NCBI GenBank assembly: GCA_003551745.1
Contig: PUNI01000212.1
Location: 1 to 13,180 of the forward strand
Direction: 5' to 3'
Source: Paracoccaceae bacterium
Lineage (GTDB): Bacteria; Pseudomonadota; Alphaproteobacteria; Rhodobacterales; Rhodobacteraceae
Length of the DNA: 13,180 bases
Part shown: piece by piece, positions 1-6,508 of the stretch
How positions within the stretch are numbered: position 1 is the stretch's first letter
Layout: the number at the start of each line of letters is the position of its first letter
Position numbers and translations under genes: made by a program
The notes under the pieces: generated by a model
The model's input: the letters and a program-made list of their open reading frames with translations, nothing else
Database searches by the model: none
What the model was told of the DNA's origin: nothing

Positions 1-159
1 CTCCGACCGCGGCACCGCAACCGTGGCATCGTCACTGGCGTCGGCCGCCCGGGCGGCTCCGGTGTCGGGCGCCTCGGCCTGCCCTGCGGAAGCCAAGGGA
101 AACATGAGGGCGGCGCCGAGGATGGCGGCGGTGGAGAGGCGGGAAAGACTGTGTCGCAT
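1..159 (-). CDS. Exported protein, N-terminal fragment (cut by window edge)
   Basis: Only the first 53 codons are inside the window, and the frame stays open to the left edge. The ATG at 159-157 is preceded by a good Shine-Dalgarno sequence (AGGAG, nine bases upstream). The N-terminus is a classical Sec signal peptide: a basic start (MRHSLSR), a hydrophobic core (about residues 11-23) and an Ala-rich cleavage region near residues 24-30 (ASAGQAEA). What follows is a polar, Ala/Asp/Thr-rich segment that looks like a flexible linker. The protein is therefore probably periplasmic, outer-membrane or secreted. No catalytic domain is visible, so no function is assigned. A lipoprotein is unlikely because no cysteine sits at the predicted cleavage site. 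Confidence 0.75.
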   Translation of the reverse strand, partial: MRHSLSRLSTAAILGAALMFPLASAGQAEAPDTGAARAADASDDATVAVPRSE

Positions 160-179
160 CGTCGGGCACTCCTGCGTTC

Positions 180-202
180 GGGCAGCCGGGTGACGGCTGC
201 CC
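180..202. terminator. Hairpin between the exported-protein gene and the thioesterase gene
   Basis: A perfect 9-bp stem (GGGCAGCCG at 180-188 with CGGCTGCCC at 194-202) closes a 5-base loop. It lies 47 bases beyond the thioesterase stop codon and just upstream of the ribosome binding site of the next leftward gene. No U-tract follows in the leftward direction. It could be a weak terminator or RNA 3' end for the thioesterase, or a 5' UTR structure of the exported-protein mRNA. Confidence 0.4.
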
Positions 203-249
203 CTCGATGCCCGTGATACGCGCGTCCGGCGGGATTCCGTCGCGCCCCC

Positions 250-735
250 TCAGCCGGCCAGGATCATGCAGGTGGTGCTGCCAAGGGCATAGAGCCGCCC
301 GTCGGCCACGCCGCGCATCTCGGCCTCGGCGACAGCCGTGGATCGGCCGCCATGGCGCAGCCGACCCACAGCCTCCACCTCTGTGCCCTCCGGCACGGCG
401 CGCACAAGATTAACGCGGTATTCCAGCGTGGTATACCAGAACCCGGCCGGGACCCGGGTGGCGACGGCGCATCCCAGCGCGGTGTCCATCACCGTGCCGT
501 ACCAGCCGCCATGCACGCTGCCCATCGGGTTCAGGTGGTTGAAGCCGGGCGTGGCGCGCACGGCGACCTCGCCGTCGGCAACGCGCACCAGCCGATAGGC
601 CATGACCTCGGCGATCGGCGGGTGCGGGTAGTGGCCGGCAAGCAGCCCCTCGAGGTATTCCAGCCCGCTCATCGCGATCAGCGCGGCGCGGTCGGGCATC
701 TCCTCTGGTCGCCGGGCGATGGACGGGCCGGTCAT
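250..735 (-). CDS. PaaI-family hotdog-fold acyl-CoA thioesterase
   Basis: This 161-residue protein is a single hotdog domain of the PaaI/4HBT type, which hydrolyses acyl-CoA or aryl-CoA thioesters in the cytoplasm. Residues 69-77 carry the signature N-P-M-G-S-V-H-G-G, followed by Asp84 at the start of the central helix (VMDTALG), the usual catalytic acidic residue. Length fits the family. An in-frame ATG at 789 exists, but the start at 735 is preferred because GGGAG lies six bases upstream of it. The gene is divergent from the acyl-CoA operon starting at 859 and shares a 123-base regulatory region with it. A housekeeping role in releasing CoA from stalled or unusual acyl-CoAs of that pathway is plausible but inferred. 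The acyl specificity cannot be read from the sequence. Confidence 0.9.
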   Translation of the reverse strand: MTGPSIARRPEEMPDRAALIAMSGLEYLEGLLAGHYPHPPIAEVMAYRLVRVADGEVAVRATPGFNHLNPMGSVHGGWYGTVMDTALGCAVATRVPAGFWYTTLEYRVNLVRAVPEGTEVEAVGRLRHGGRSTAVAEAEMRGVADGRLYALGSTTCMILAG

Positions 736-741
736 GGCATG

Positions 742-746
742 CTCCC
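742..746 (-). promoter_or_regulatory. Ribosome binding site fixing the thioesterase start
   Basis: On the minus strand GGGAG stands six bases before the ATG at 735-733. This favours the 161-residue start over the in-frame ATG at 789. Confidence 0.65.
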
Positions 747-776
747 TTGCGGTTCCCGCGGCCTTGCCACGCGCGA

Positions 777-789
777 TTGCTCGGTGCAA
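777..789. promoter_or_regulatory. Candidate operator, TTGC-N5-GCAA
   Basis: The inverted repeat TTGC-TCGGT-GCAA lies in the 123-base region between the divergent thioesterase gene and the SDR-led operon, just upstream of the promoter-like element at 796-824. Three more outer positions on each side (CGC at 772-774 and GCG at 792-794) also pair. It is short enough to be chance in GC-rich DNA, and no regulator gene is adjacent. Confidence 0.3.
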
Positions 790-795
790 CGGCGC

Positions 796-824
796 TTGTG
801 CCCTTGGAGCTTGGCCCCTAACAC
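796..824 (+). promoter_or_regulatory. Candidate promoter for the SDR-led operon
   Basis: TTGTGC at 796-801 and TAACAC at 819-824 are separated by 17 bases. This places transcription start near 831 and gives a leader of about 28 bases before the GTG at 859. Each hexamer matches only three of six consensus positions. The same TTGTGC-N17-TAAC arrangement recurs at 12547-12575 before another gene start, which raises confidence somewhat. Confidence 0.4.
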
Positions 825-858
825 GTCAGCGAGGAGGCGACTGCGGAAGGGGAGGTCC

Positions 859-1626
859 GTGGGCGATACCATCGAGGCAGCTCTGGCCGCCGGTGTTGAG
901 GGCAAGCGTGCGCTGGTGACGGGGGCGTCGTCGGGTCTGGGCGCGCATTTCGCGCGGCTGCTGGCGGGGCAGGGGGCCAAGGTGACGCTGGCGGCCCGGC
1001 GTCTGGCGCCGATGGAGGCGCTGGCCGCCGAGATCGCCCTCGCCGGAGGCGTGGCCGAGGTGCTGGCGCTCGATGTGACGGACGCCGCTGCAGTGTCGGC
1101 GCGGCTGGCAGGGCAGCAGTTCGACATTCTGATCAACAATGCCGGCGGCGGCGCGGCCGGCCCGGCGCTGGAGCAGACCGCCGCCGAGATCGACGCCACG
1201 CTCGATCTCAACCTCAAGGCCGCCTTCCACGTCGCCCGCGCGGTGGCGGCGGGGATGCGGGAGGCGGGCGGCGGCGCGATCGTGAACATCGCCTCGATCC
1301 TCGCCCATCGGGTGGCGGGGCGGACGGCGGCCTATGCGGCGTCGAAGGCGGGGCTGTTGCATCTCACGCGCGCTCTGGCGCTGGAATGGGTGCGCCACGG
1401 CATCCGCGTGAATGCGCTCTGTCCCGGCTATGTCGAGACCGACCTCAACCGCGACTTCTTCGCGACCGAGGCCGGCCAGGCGCTGATCCGCCGCATCCCG
1501 CAGCGGCGGCTCGGGCAGCCGGAGGATCTCGACGGCGCGCTCCTCCTGCTCGTCTCGGATGCCGGCCGCTACATCACCGGGGCCGACATCGTGGTCGACG
1601 GCGGGCATCTGGTCTCGTCGCTCTGA
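859..1626 (+). CDS. SDR-family NAD(P)-dependent oxidoreductase (LvaD/FabG-like)
   Basis: This 255-residue classical short-chain dehydrogenase has the full motif set: TGASSGLG at 21-28 (cofactor binding), D72-V, NNAG at 93-96, and the catalytic Ser146, Tyr159 and Lys163 (YAASK), with the usual 13-residue Ser-Tyr spacing. It interconverts a keto and a hydroxyl group. The second strand ends in an Arg pair (Arg47-Arg48) with no acidic residue, which in this family favours NADP(H). The GTG start is preceded by AAGGGGAGG and places TGASSGLG where the family has it. The frame is open further upstream, but no coding logic supports an earlier start. It is the first gene of a four-gene operon, ten bases before the acyl-CoA dehydrogenase. 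By context it may reduce a ketoacyl-CoA (compare LvaD); a generic 3-ketoacyl reductase is the alternative. Confidence 0.92.
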   Translation: MGDTIEAALAAGVEGKRALVTGASSGLGAHFARLLAGQGAKVTLAARRLAPMEALAAEIALAGGVAEVLALDVTDAAAVSARLAGQQFDILINNAGGGAAGPALEQTAAEIDATLDLNLKAAFHVARAVAAGMREAGGGAIVNIASILAHRVAGRTAAYAASKAGLLHLTRALALEWVRHGIRVNALCPGYVETDLNRDFFATEAGQALIRRIPQRRLGQPEDLDGALLLLVSDAGRYITGADIVVDGGHLVSSL

Positions 1627-1636
1627 GGGAAGGCTC

Positions 1637-2845
1637 ATGGACTTTACCATCCCGCCCCGCGTCGAGGAGTTCCGCGCCCGCATCGCCCGCTTCGTCGCAG
1701 ACGAGATCCTGCCCGTCGAGGCCGACCGCGCCGCCTGGGACGCCCATGGCAATATCGCGCTCGACTGGCTGGAGGCGCTGCGGGAGAAGGCCCGCGCCGA
1801 GGGGCTGTGGTGCCTGCAACTAAAGCCCGAGACCGGCGGGCAGGGGCTCGGCAAGGTCGGCATGGCGGTGTGCTACGAGGCCATGAACCGCTCGATCTTC
1901 GGCCCGGTCGTGTTCAACTCCGCCGCGCCGGACGACGGCAACATGATGGTGCTGGAACAGGCGGCGACCGAGGCCCAGAAGGCCCGCTGGCTCGCCCCGA
2001 TCGTCGCCGGGGCCGTGCGATCGTCCTTCGCGATGACCGAGCCCCATCCGGGCGGCGGGTCGGACCCCGGCATGATGCTGACCACGGCGACTAGAACCGG
2101 CGACCGATACGTGATCCGCGGCCGCAAGTGGTTCATCACCGGCGCCGAGGAGGCCAGCCATTTCATCCTGATCGCCCGCACCTCCGACGACCGGCGCCGG
2201 GGTCTCACCGCCTTCCTGCACGACCGCAGCGATCCCGGCTGGCGGATCGACCGGCGCATCCCGATCATGGGCCCCGAGGAACACGGCGGCCACTGCGAAC
2301 TGGTCTATGAGGACATGGAACTGCCCGCCGACCGCATCCTTCTGGGCGAGGGGCTGGGGCTGAAGCTGACCCAGATGCGGCTCGGCCCCGCGCGGCTAAC
2401 CCACTGCATGCGCTGGCTCGGGCTCGCGAAGCGCTGCACCGAGATCGCGCGGGAGTATGCGCAGAACCGCCACGGCTTCGGCATGCGGCTTTCGGACCGC
2501 GAGAGCATCCAGATCAAGCTCGGCGACCTTGCCATGGGGATCGAGACCGGCCGGCTTCTGGTGATGAAGGCCGCCTGGGCGCTGGATCGGGGCAGCTTCG
2601 CGCGCAAGGAGATCTCGATGGCCAAGATCCATGTCGCGAACCTTCTCCACAAGGCCGCCGACGTGGCGATCCAGATCAACGGCGCGCGCGGGTATTCGAC
2701 CGACACGGTTCTGGAATGGATCTATCGCTACGCCCGGCAGGCCCGGCTGGTCGATGGCGCCGACGAGGTGCATCAGATGGTGCTGAACCGACATCTGGCC
2801 GCCGAGGGCGACGGTTTCTGGCAGTGGGAGGTCGCCGAGCGATGA
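1637..2845 (+). CDS. Acyl-CoA dehydrogenase family protein, ACAD10/11 (LvaC-like) type
   Basis: This 402-residue FAD flavoprotein spans the complete ACAD fold: helical N-domain (1-125), beta-domain with FAMTEP (131-136) and KWFITG (164-169), and helical C-domain. The position of the usual catalytic Glu in the C-terminal loop (YEGT in MCAD) is occupied here by Asp373 in the sequence VDGADEVH. As recalled, that DG-x-DEVH pattern is characteristic of ACAD10/ACAD11 and their bacterial relatives. In that branch the enzyme acts on 4-phosphoacyl-CoA and eliminates phosphate to yield an enoyl-CoA instead of performing only a simple dehydrogenation. The ATG follows GAGGGAAGG, and its stop overlaps the next ATG (ATGA). 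The matching APH-fold kinase, fused to this domain in animals, is the fourth gene of the operon. A conventional acyl-CoA dehydrogenase role cannot be excluded. Confidence 0.92.
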   Translation: MDFTIPPRVEEFRARIARFVADEILPVEADRAAWDAHGNIALDWLEALREKARAEGLWCLQLKPETGGQGLGKVGMAVCYEAMNRSIFGPVVFNSAAPDDGNMMVLEQAATEAQKARWLAPIVAGAVRSSFAMTEPHPGGGSDPGMMLTTATRTGDRYVIRGRKWFITGAEEASHFILIARTSDDRRRGLTAFLHDRSDPGWRIDRRIPIMGPEEHGGHCELVYEDMELPADRILLGEGLGLKLTQMRLGPARLTHCMRWLGLAKRCTEIAREYAQNRHGFGMRLSDRESIQIKLGDLAMGIETGRLLVMKAAWALDRGSFARKEISMAKIHVANLLHKAADVAIQINGARGYSTDTVLEWIYRYARQARLVDGADEVHQMVLNRHLAAEGDGFWQWEVAER

Positions 2846-4443
2846 CCGGGCCGGACGGTTTCGATGCCCCGCATCTGGCGCCGCGCCCCGCCAATGACGC
2901 GCCGCTGACGCCGCTCGCCTTTCTCGCCCGCAGCGTGGAGGTGCACGGGCGCCGGCCCGCGGTCGCCTGGGGCGATCACCTCTGGAGCTATGCGGATCTC
3001 GGGGCGCTGGTGGCGCGGATGGCCGGCTGGCTCGCCCGGCAGGGCATCGGCCGTGGCGATGTGGTCTCGGTAATGCTGGGCAACCGGCCGGAGATGCTGG
3101 CCGCCCATTATGCGGTCCCGGCGCTGGGGGCGGTGCTGAACGCGGTGAACACGCGGCTCGATGTGGGCGAGGTGGGCTACATCCTCGGCCACGCCGGTTC
3201 GCGTCTTCTCCTCTGCGAGCCGGCGACCGAGGAAACCGCCGCCCGCGCCGCCGCCGAGGCCGGCGTGGTGCTGCACCGGCTTGTCACGGCGCCCGGCGAC
3301 GGCGGCGGGCTCGATTTCTTCGAAGGCCCCGCGCCGGCGCTCGACTGGACCGGCGCGGTCGCCGACGAGCATCAGGCGATCACGCTCAACTACACCTCGG
3401 GCACGACGGGGCGGCCGAAGGGTGTGGTCTATCGCCACCGCGGCGCGTTCCTGAACGCCATGGGCAACGTGCTGGCGCTGGGGCTGACCACCGAGAGCCG
3501 CTATCTCTGGACGCTCCCGATGTTTCACTGCAACGGCTGGGGCCACAGCTGGGCGGTGACGGCGGCCGGTGGCCTGCATGTCTGCCTCGACCGCGTGGAG
3601 CCCGCGCCGATCCTCGACCGGATCGCGGCCCACGGCGTCACCCACATGGCCTGCGCGCCGGTGGTGCTCTACATGCTGCTCGCCCATGGCGGGCCGGCGC
3701 CCGAGGCGCGGGTGCGGGTCGCGACCGGGGGCGCGGCGCCGACGCCCGCGCTGATCGCGGGCCTCGAGCGGATGGGCCTGGAACTCATCCACCTCTACGG
3801 GCTCACCGAAAGCTACGGACCCGCCACGCTGAACGACCCGGGCCCCGAGGCGCCCGCCGAAGTGGAGGCGCGGGCGCAGCTTCTGGCCCGGCAGGGTGTG
3901 CGCCATGTCACGGCGGGGTGCGCCACGGTGATCGACGAGGCCGGCGCCGAGGTGCCGGCCGATGGCGCCGCCATGGGCGAGATCGTGCTGGCCGGAAACA
4001 CCGTGATGGCGGGCTATTTCCGCGACCCGGAGGCCACTGAGACCGCCTTCCGCGGCGGGCGCTTCCACACGGGCGATCTGGCCGTGCGCCACCCCGACGG
4101 GCAGATCGGGATCCGCGACCGCGCCAAGGACATCATCATCACCGGCGGCGAGAACGTCTCCAGCCTCGAGGTGGAAACGGTGCTCTACCGGCACGAGGCC
4201 GTGCTCTTCGCCGCCGTGGTCGCCGCACCCGATCCGAAATGGGGCGAGACGCCCTGGGCCTTCATCGAGCCGAAGCCGGGGGCCGCGCTCGACGCCGCGG
4301 CACTGGACGCCTTCTGCCGCGAGCGGCTGGCGGGCTTCAAGCGGCCGCGCCGCTTCGTGTTCGGCCCGGTGCCGCGCACGGCCACCGGCAAGATCCAGAA
4401 ATACCTTTTGCGCGCGCAGGCGCAGCAGATGGCCGCGACATGA
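2842..4443 (+). CDS. Acyl-CoA synthetase (AMP-forming, ANL superfamily; LvaE-like)
   Basis: This 533-residue adenylate-forming enzyme activates a carboxylic acid to acyl-AMP and then to acyl-CoA. All core motifs are intact: P-loop YTSGTTGRPKG at 184-194, YGLTES at 319-324, TGD at 410-412, the hinge region RDRAKDIIITGGEN, and PRTATGK with the adenylation lysine at Lys517. Length and motif spacing resemble medium- or short-chain fatty acid ligases of the FadD3/AlkK group. The hydrophobic stretches are interior, so it is a soluble cytoplasmic enzyme. Its ATG overlaps the TGA of the dehydrogenase gene (ATGA), and its own TGA overlaps the next ATG in the same way, so translation is probably coupled. 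It supplies the CoA thioester on which its operon partners would act. The exact acid cannot be read from the sequence. Confidence 0.93.
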   Translation: MTGPDGFDAPHLAPRPANDAPLTPLAFLARSVEVHGRRPAVAWGDHLWSYADLGALVARMAGWLARQGIGRGDVVSVMLGNRPEMLAAHYAVPALGAVLNAVNTRLDVGEVGYILGHAGSRLLLCEPATEETAARAAAEAGVVLHRLVTAPGDGGGLDFFEGPAPALDWTGAVADEHQAITLNYTSGTTGRPKGVVYRHRGAFLNAMGNVLALGLTTESRYLWTLPMFHCNGWGHSWAVTAAGGLHVCLDRVEPAPILDRIAAHGVTHMACAPVVLYMLLAHGGPAPEARVRVATGGAAPTPALIAGLERMGLELIHLYGLTESYGPATLNDPGPEAPAEVEARAQLLARQGVRHVTAGCATVIDEAGAEVPADGAAMGEIVLAGNTVMAGYFRDPEATETAFRGGRFHTGDLAVRHPDGQIGIRDRAKDIIITGGENVSSLEVETVLYRHEAVLFAAVVAAPDPKWGETPWAFIEPKPGAALDAAALDAFCRERLAGFKRPRRFVFGPVPRTATGKIQKYLLRAQAQQMAAT

Positions 4444-5459
4444 ACGCGCCCGATGCTGCCGCGCTGGGCCGCTGGCTGGCGGCGCATGTTTCGGGCGGCG
4501 GCGGCACGGTGCGGCTCGACCGCGTCGCGGGCGGGCAGTCGAACCCGACCTGGTTTCTCGACTGGGGTGGCCGGCGCCTGGTGCTGCGGATGAAGCCCCG
4601 CGGCCCGATCCTGCCCGGCGCCCATGCGGTGGAGCGCGAGTTTCGCGTGTTGCTTGCGCTCGCGGACACCCCCGTGCCGGTGCCACGGGTGCTCGCGCTG
4701 GAGGAAGACGCCACCGTGCTCGGCACGCCCTTCTATGTCATGGAGCGGCTGGAGGGGCGCATCTTCACCGACACCGCGCTGCCGGGGCTGGAGCCGGCGC
4801 ACCGCCGCGCCTGCTACCTTTCGGTGTTCGAGACGCTGGCCGCGCTGCACCGCGTCCGGCCCGACGAGGTGGGGCTCGGTGACTTCGGCCGGCCTGGAAA
4901 CTACTTCGAACGCCAGATCCGGCGCTGGACGCAGCAGTATCGCGACTCGCCGGGGCCCCGCATCCCGGCGCTCGACCGTCTGGCGGACTGGCTGCCGGCA
5001 CGGATGCCGCCCGATGACGGGCATGTGGCGATCGCCCATGGCGATTTCCGCATCGGCAACCTGATGTTCCACCCGACCGAACCGCGGGTGATCGCCGTGC
5101 TCGACTGGGAACTGGCCACGCTGGGCCATCCGCTCGCCGATCTCGGATTCTGCGTGATGCCCTGGCACAGCGCGCCCGGTGAATACGGCGGGCTGCTGGG
5201 CCGGGACTGGCGCGGCCTCGGCATCCCCGGACAGGACGAGTGTGTGGCGCATTACATGGCCCTTGCCCGACCCACCCCGCCGCTCGAGCCGTTCCATGTC
5301 GCCTTCGCGCTCTTTCGCTTCGCGGTGATCTTCGTCGGCATCGCCGACCGCGCCCGCGCCGGCTCCGCCGCCGACCCTGAAGCCGCCCGTCTCGCCCCGC
5401 TGGCCGAACGCTTCGCCCACCGCGCCCTGCAGGCCGCAGGGCTGGAGGCTGCCGCCTGA
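4440..5459 (+). CDS. APH-fold acyl-CoA kinase (ACAD10/11 N-domain / LvaA-like phosphotransferase)
   Basis: This 339-residue protein has the aminoglycoside-phosphotransferase fold: a nucleotide loop with GGQSNPT (near residues 31-37), the catalytic loop HGDFRIGN at 200-207 (Asp202 as base, Asn207 for metal), and the metal-binding Asp222 in VLDWELATLGHP. The DWE-x-x-TLGHP wording is that of the kinase half of ACAD10/ACAD11 and of LvaA, not of drug-resistance enzymes. These relatives phosphorylate the 4-hydroxyl of 4-hydroxyacyl-CoA. The ATGA overlap couples it to the ligase gene, and it closes the operon. Resistance to aminoglycosides is unlikely given the neighbours. LvaA is reported to work with a small partner, LvaB; no such gene lies in this operon. 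Confidence 0.9.
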   Translation: MNAPDAAALGRWLAAHVSGGGGTVRLDRVAGGQSNPTWFLDWGGRRLVLRMKPRGPILPGAHAVEREFRVLLALADTPVPVPRVLALEEDATVLGTPFYVMERLEGRIFTDTALPGLEPAHRRACYLSVFETLAALHRVRPDEVGLGDFGRPGNYFERQIRRWTQQYRDSPGPRIPALDRLADWLPARMPPDDGHVAIAHGDFRIGNLMFHPTEPRVIAVLDWELATLGHPLADLGFCVMPWHSAPGEYGGLLGRDWRGLGIPGQDECVAHYMALARPTPPLEPFHVAFALFRFAVIFVGIADRARAGSAADPEAARLAPLAERFAHRALQAAGLEAAA

Positions 5460-5516
5460 CGGCCCCAGAGCGTGAGCCCGGTCTCGCCGGTCATGCAGTC
5501 ATATGCCCGACATGCC

Positions 5517-5555
5517 GGCGGCGTCGGAGCCGGGCGCCTATGGAGGCCCGCCGCC
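5517..5555. terminator. Weak inverted repeat in the APH kinase / suhB convergent gap
   Basis: The 151-base gap 5460-5610 separates two convergent genes. The best structure is GGCGGCG (5517-5523) pairing with CGCCGCC (5549-5555) around a 25-base loop that contains a small inner hairpin (GCCT-ATGG-AGGC). No T-run follows on either strand. It may help end transcription, but in GC-rich DNA such pairs are common. Nothing else recognisable, including no credible small gene, lies in this gap. Confidence 0.25.
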
Positions 5556-5610
5556 AGAAGGGCGCGCCGACGACCCGATACCGAGATTGACGGCTGGCCT
5601 GGCGCGGGGC

Positions 5611-6399
5611 TCAGCTGCCGCGGATGATCCCCGCGAAGGTGGGGAACACCTCGGTGTTGCCGGCGATGACCGATCCGGTCTCCATCACGCGCGTGGCGGG
5701 GTCTATCGGCTCCACGAAGCCGCCGGCCTCGCGCACGAGGATCAGTCCGGCGCCGATGTCCCAAGGGTTGAGGCTGCGTTCCCAGAACCCGTCCACGCGG
5801 CCCGCGGCCACATAGGCGAGATCGAGCGCCGCGGCGCCCCAGCGCCGCACCCCGGCGCAGGCCGGCATCAGCCGTGCGAGATCCTGCAGCGTCTCGGCCA
5901 GCCCGTTGCGGTTGCCGAAGGGCACGCCCGTCGCGAACAGGCACTCGATCATCCGGCGCCGGCCGGACACGCGGATGCGGCGGTCATTCAGGAAGGCGCC
6001 CACGCCCTGCTCGGCCCAGAACATCTCGTCCTTGGTGGGGTCGTAGATCACCCCGGCCACCACCTCGCCCTTGTGTTCCAGCGCGATCGAGATCGCCCAG
6101 TGCGGAAGGCCGTGCAGGAAGTTCGTGGTCCCGTCCAGCGGATCGACGATCCAGCGCCGGGTCGGATCGGTTCCGGCCGTCTCCCCCGTCTCCTCGCCCA
6201 GCCAGCCATAGTTCGGCCGGGCGCCAAGCAGCTCCCCCTGCAGGGCCTTCTCGGCGGCGATGTCGGCCCGGCTGACGAAATCGCCCGCGCCCTTGCTGGA
6301 AACCTGCAGGTTCTCGACCTCGCGGAAGTCCTTGATGAGGCCACGTGCCGCCTTGCGGGCAGCCTTCATCATCAGGTTCAGGTTCGCGCTGCCTTGCAT
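5611..6399 (-). CDS. suhB: Inositol monophosphatase family protein
   Basis: This 262-residue Mg2+-dependent phosphatase of the IMPase superfamily is close to the length of E. coli SuhB (267). Motif 1 is WIVDPLDGTTNF at 83-94 (metal ligands Asp86 and Asp89), preceded by GEE at 68-70 (Glu69). Motif 2 is WDIGAG with Asp214. Together these form the complete two-metal active site, so the enzyme should be active on inositol-1-phosphate or related sugar phosphates; SuhB also acts in ribosomal RNA antitermination in E. coli. The ATG at 6399 has GGAGG four bases upstream; a longer open frame to 6576 runs into metR and lacks support. It is on the same strand as metR, 109 bases downstream of it, with a terminator-like hairpin between them, so it is probably transcribed separately. 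Confidence 0.93.
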   Translation of the reverse strand: MQGSANLNLMMKAARKAARGLIKDFREVENLQVSSKGAGDFVSRADIAAEKALQGELLGARPNYGWLGEETGETAGTDPTRRWIVDPLDGTTNFLHGLPHWAISIALEHKGEVVAGVIYDPTKDEMFWAEQGVGAFLNDRRIRVSGRRRMIECLFATGVPFGNRNGLAETLQDLARLMPACAGVRRWGAAALDLAYVAAGRVDGFWERSLNPWDIGAGLILVREAGGFVEPIDPATRVMETGSVIAGNTEVFPTFAGIIRGS

Positions 6400-6448
6400 G
6401 GGGCCTCCGGTAGAGCTGACGGCGCCACCTGTAGGCCCGCCGGTGCCG

Positions 6449-6475
6449 GAAGGAAAGGCCGGCCCCTTGCGGCCT
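6449..6475 (-). terminator. Intrinsic terminator-like hairpin after metR
   Basis: Read on the minus strand, AGGCCG (6475-6470) pairs with CGGCCT (6461-6456) around an 8-base loop and is followed directly by TTTCCTT. It begins 34 bases after the metR stop. The stem is short but GC-rich, and it separates metR from suhB. Confidence 0.5.
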
Positions 6476-6508
6476 CTTTGTGCCGGTCCATCGCAGGGGC
6501 GCTCCGCG

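Noticed and set aside
352..858. Long upstream extension of the SDR reading frame
   Set aside because: It runs antisense through the thioesterase gene, has no recognisable domain, and the SDR fold begins normally after the GTG at 859 with a purine-rich site before it.
2773..4686. Long minus-strand open frame opposite the ligase and kinase genes
   Set aside because: It is a shadow frame typical of high-GC DNA: rich in Arg/His/Gly/Ala, no domain motifs, and fully opposite two strongly supported genes.
4185..5420. Minus-strand open frame opposite the kinase gene
   Set aside because: No family motif and its composition mirrors the antisense of the kinase; the plus-strand gene carries complete catalytic motifs.
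4440..5459. Aminoglycoside resistance gene
   Set aside because: The APH fold is present, but the DWELATLGHP wording and the partner genes match the acyl-CoA kinase branch, not drug-modifying enzymes.
5252..5944. Minus-strand frame crossing the convergent gap, including a short peptide starting at 5494
   Set aside because: It overlaps suhB and the kinase in the wrong frames, with no ribosome binding site or domain; only the intergenic part differs and it is too short to judge.
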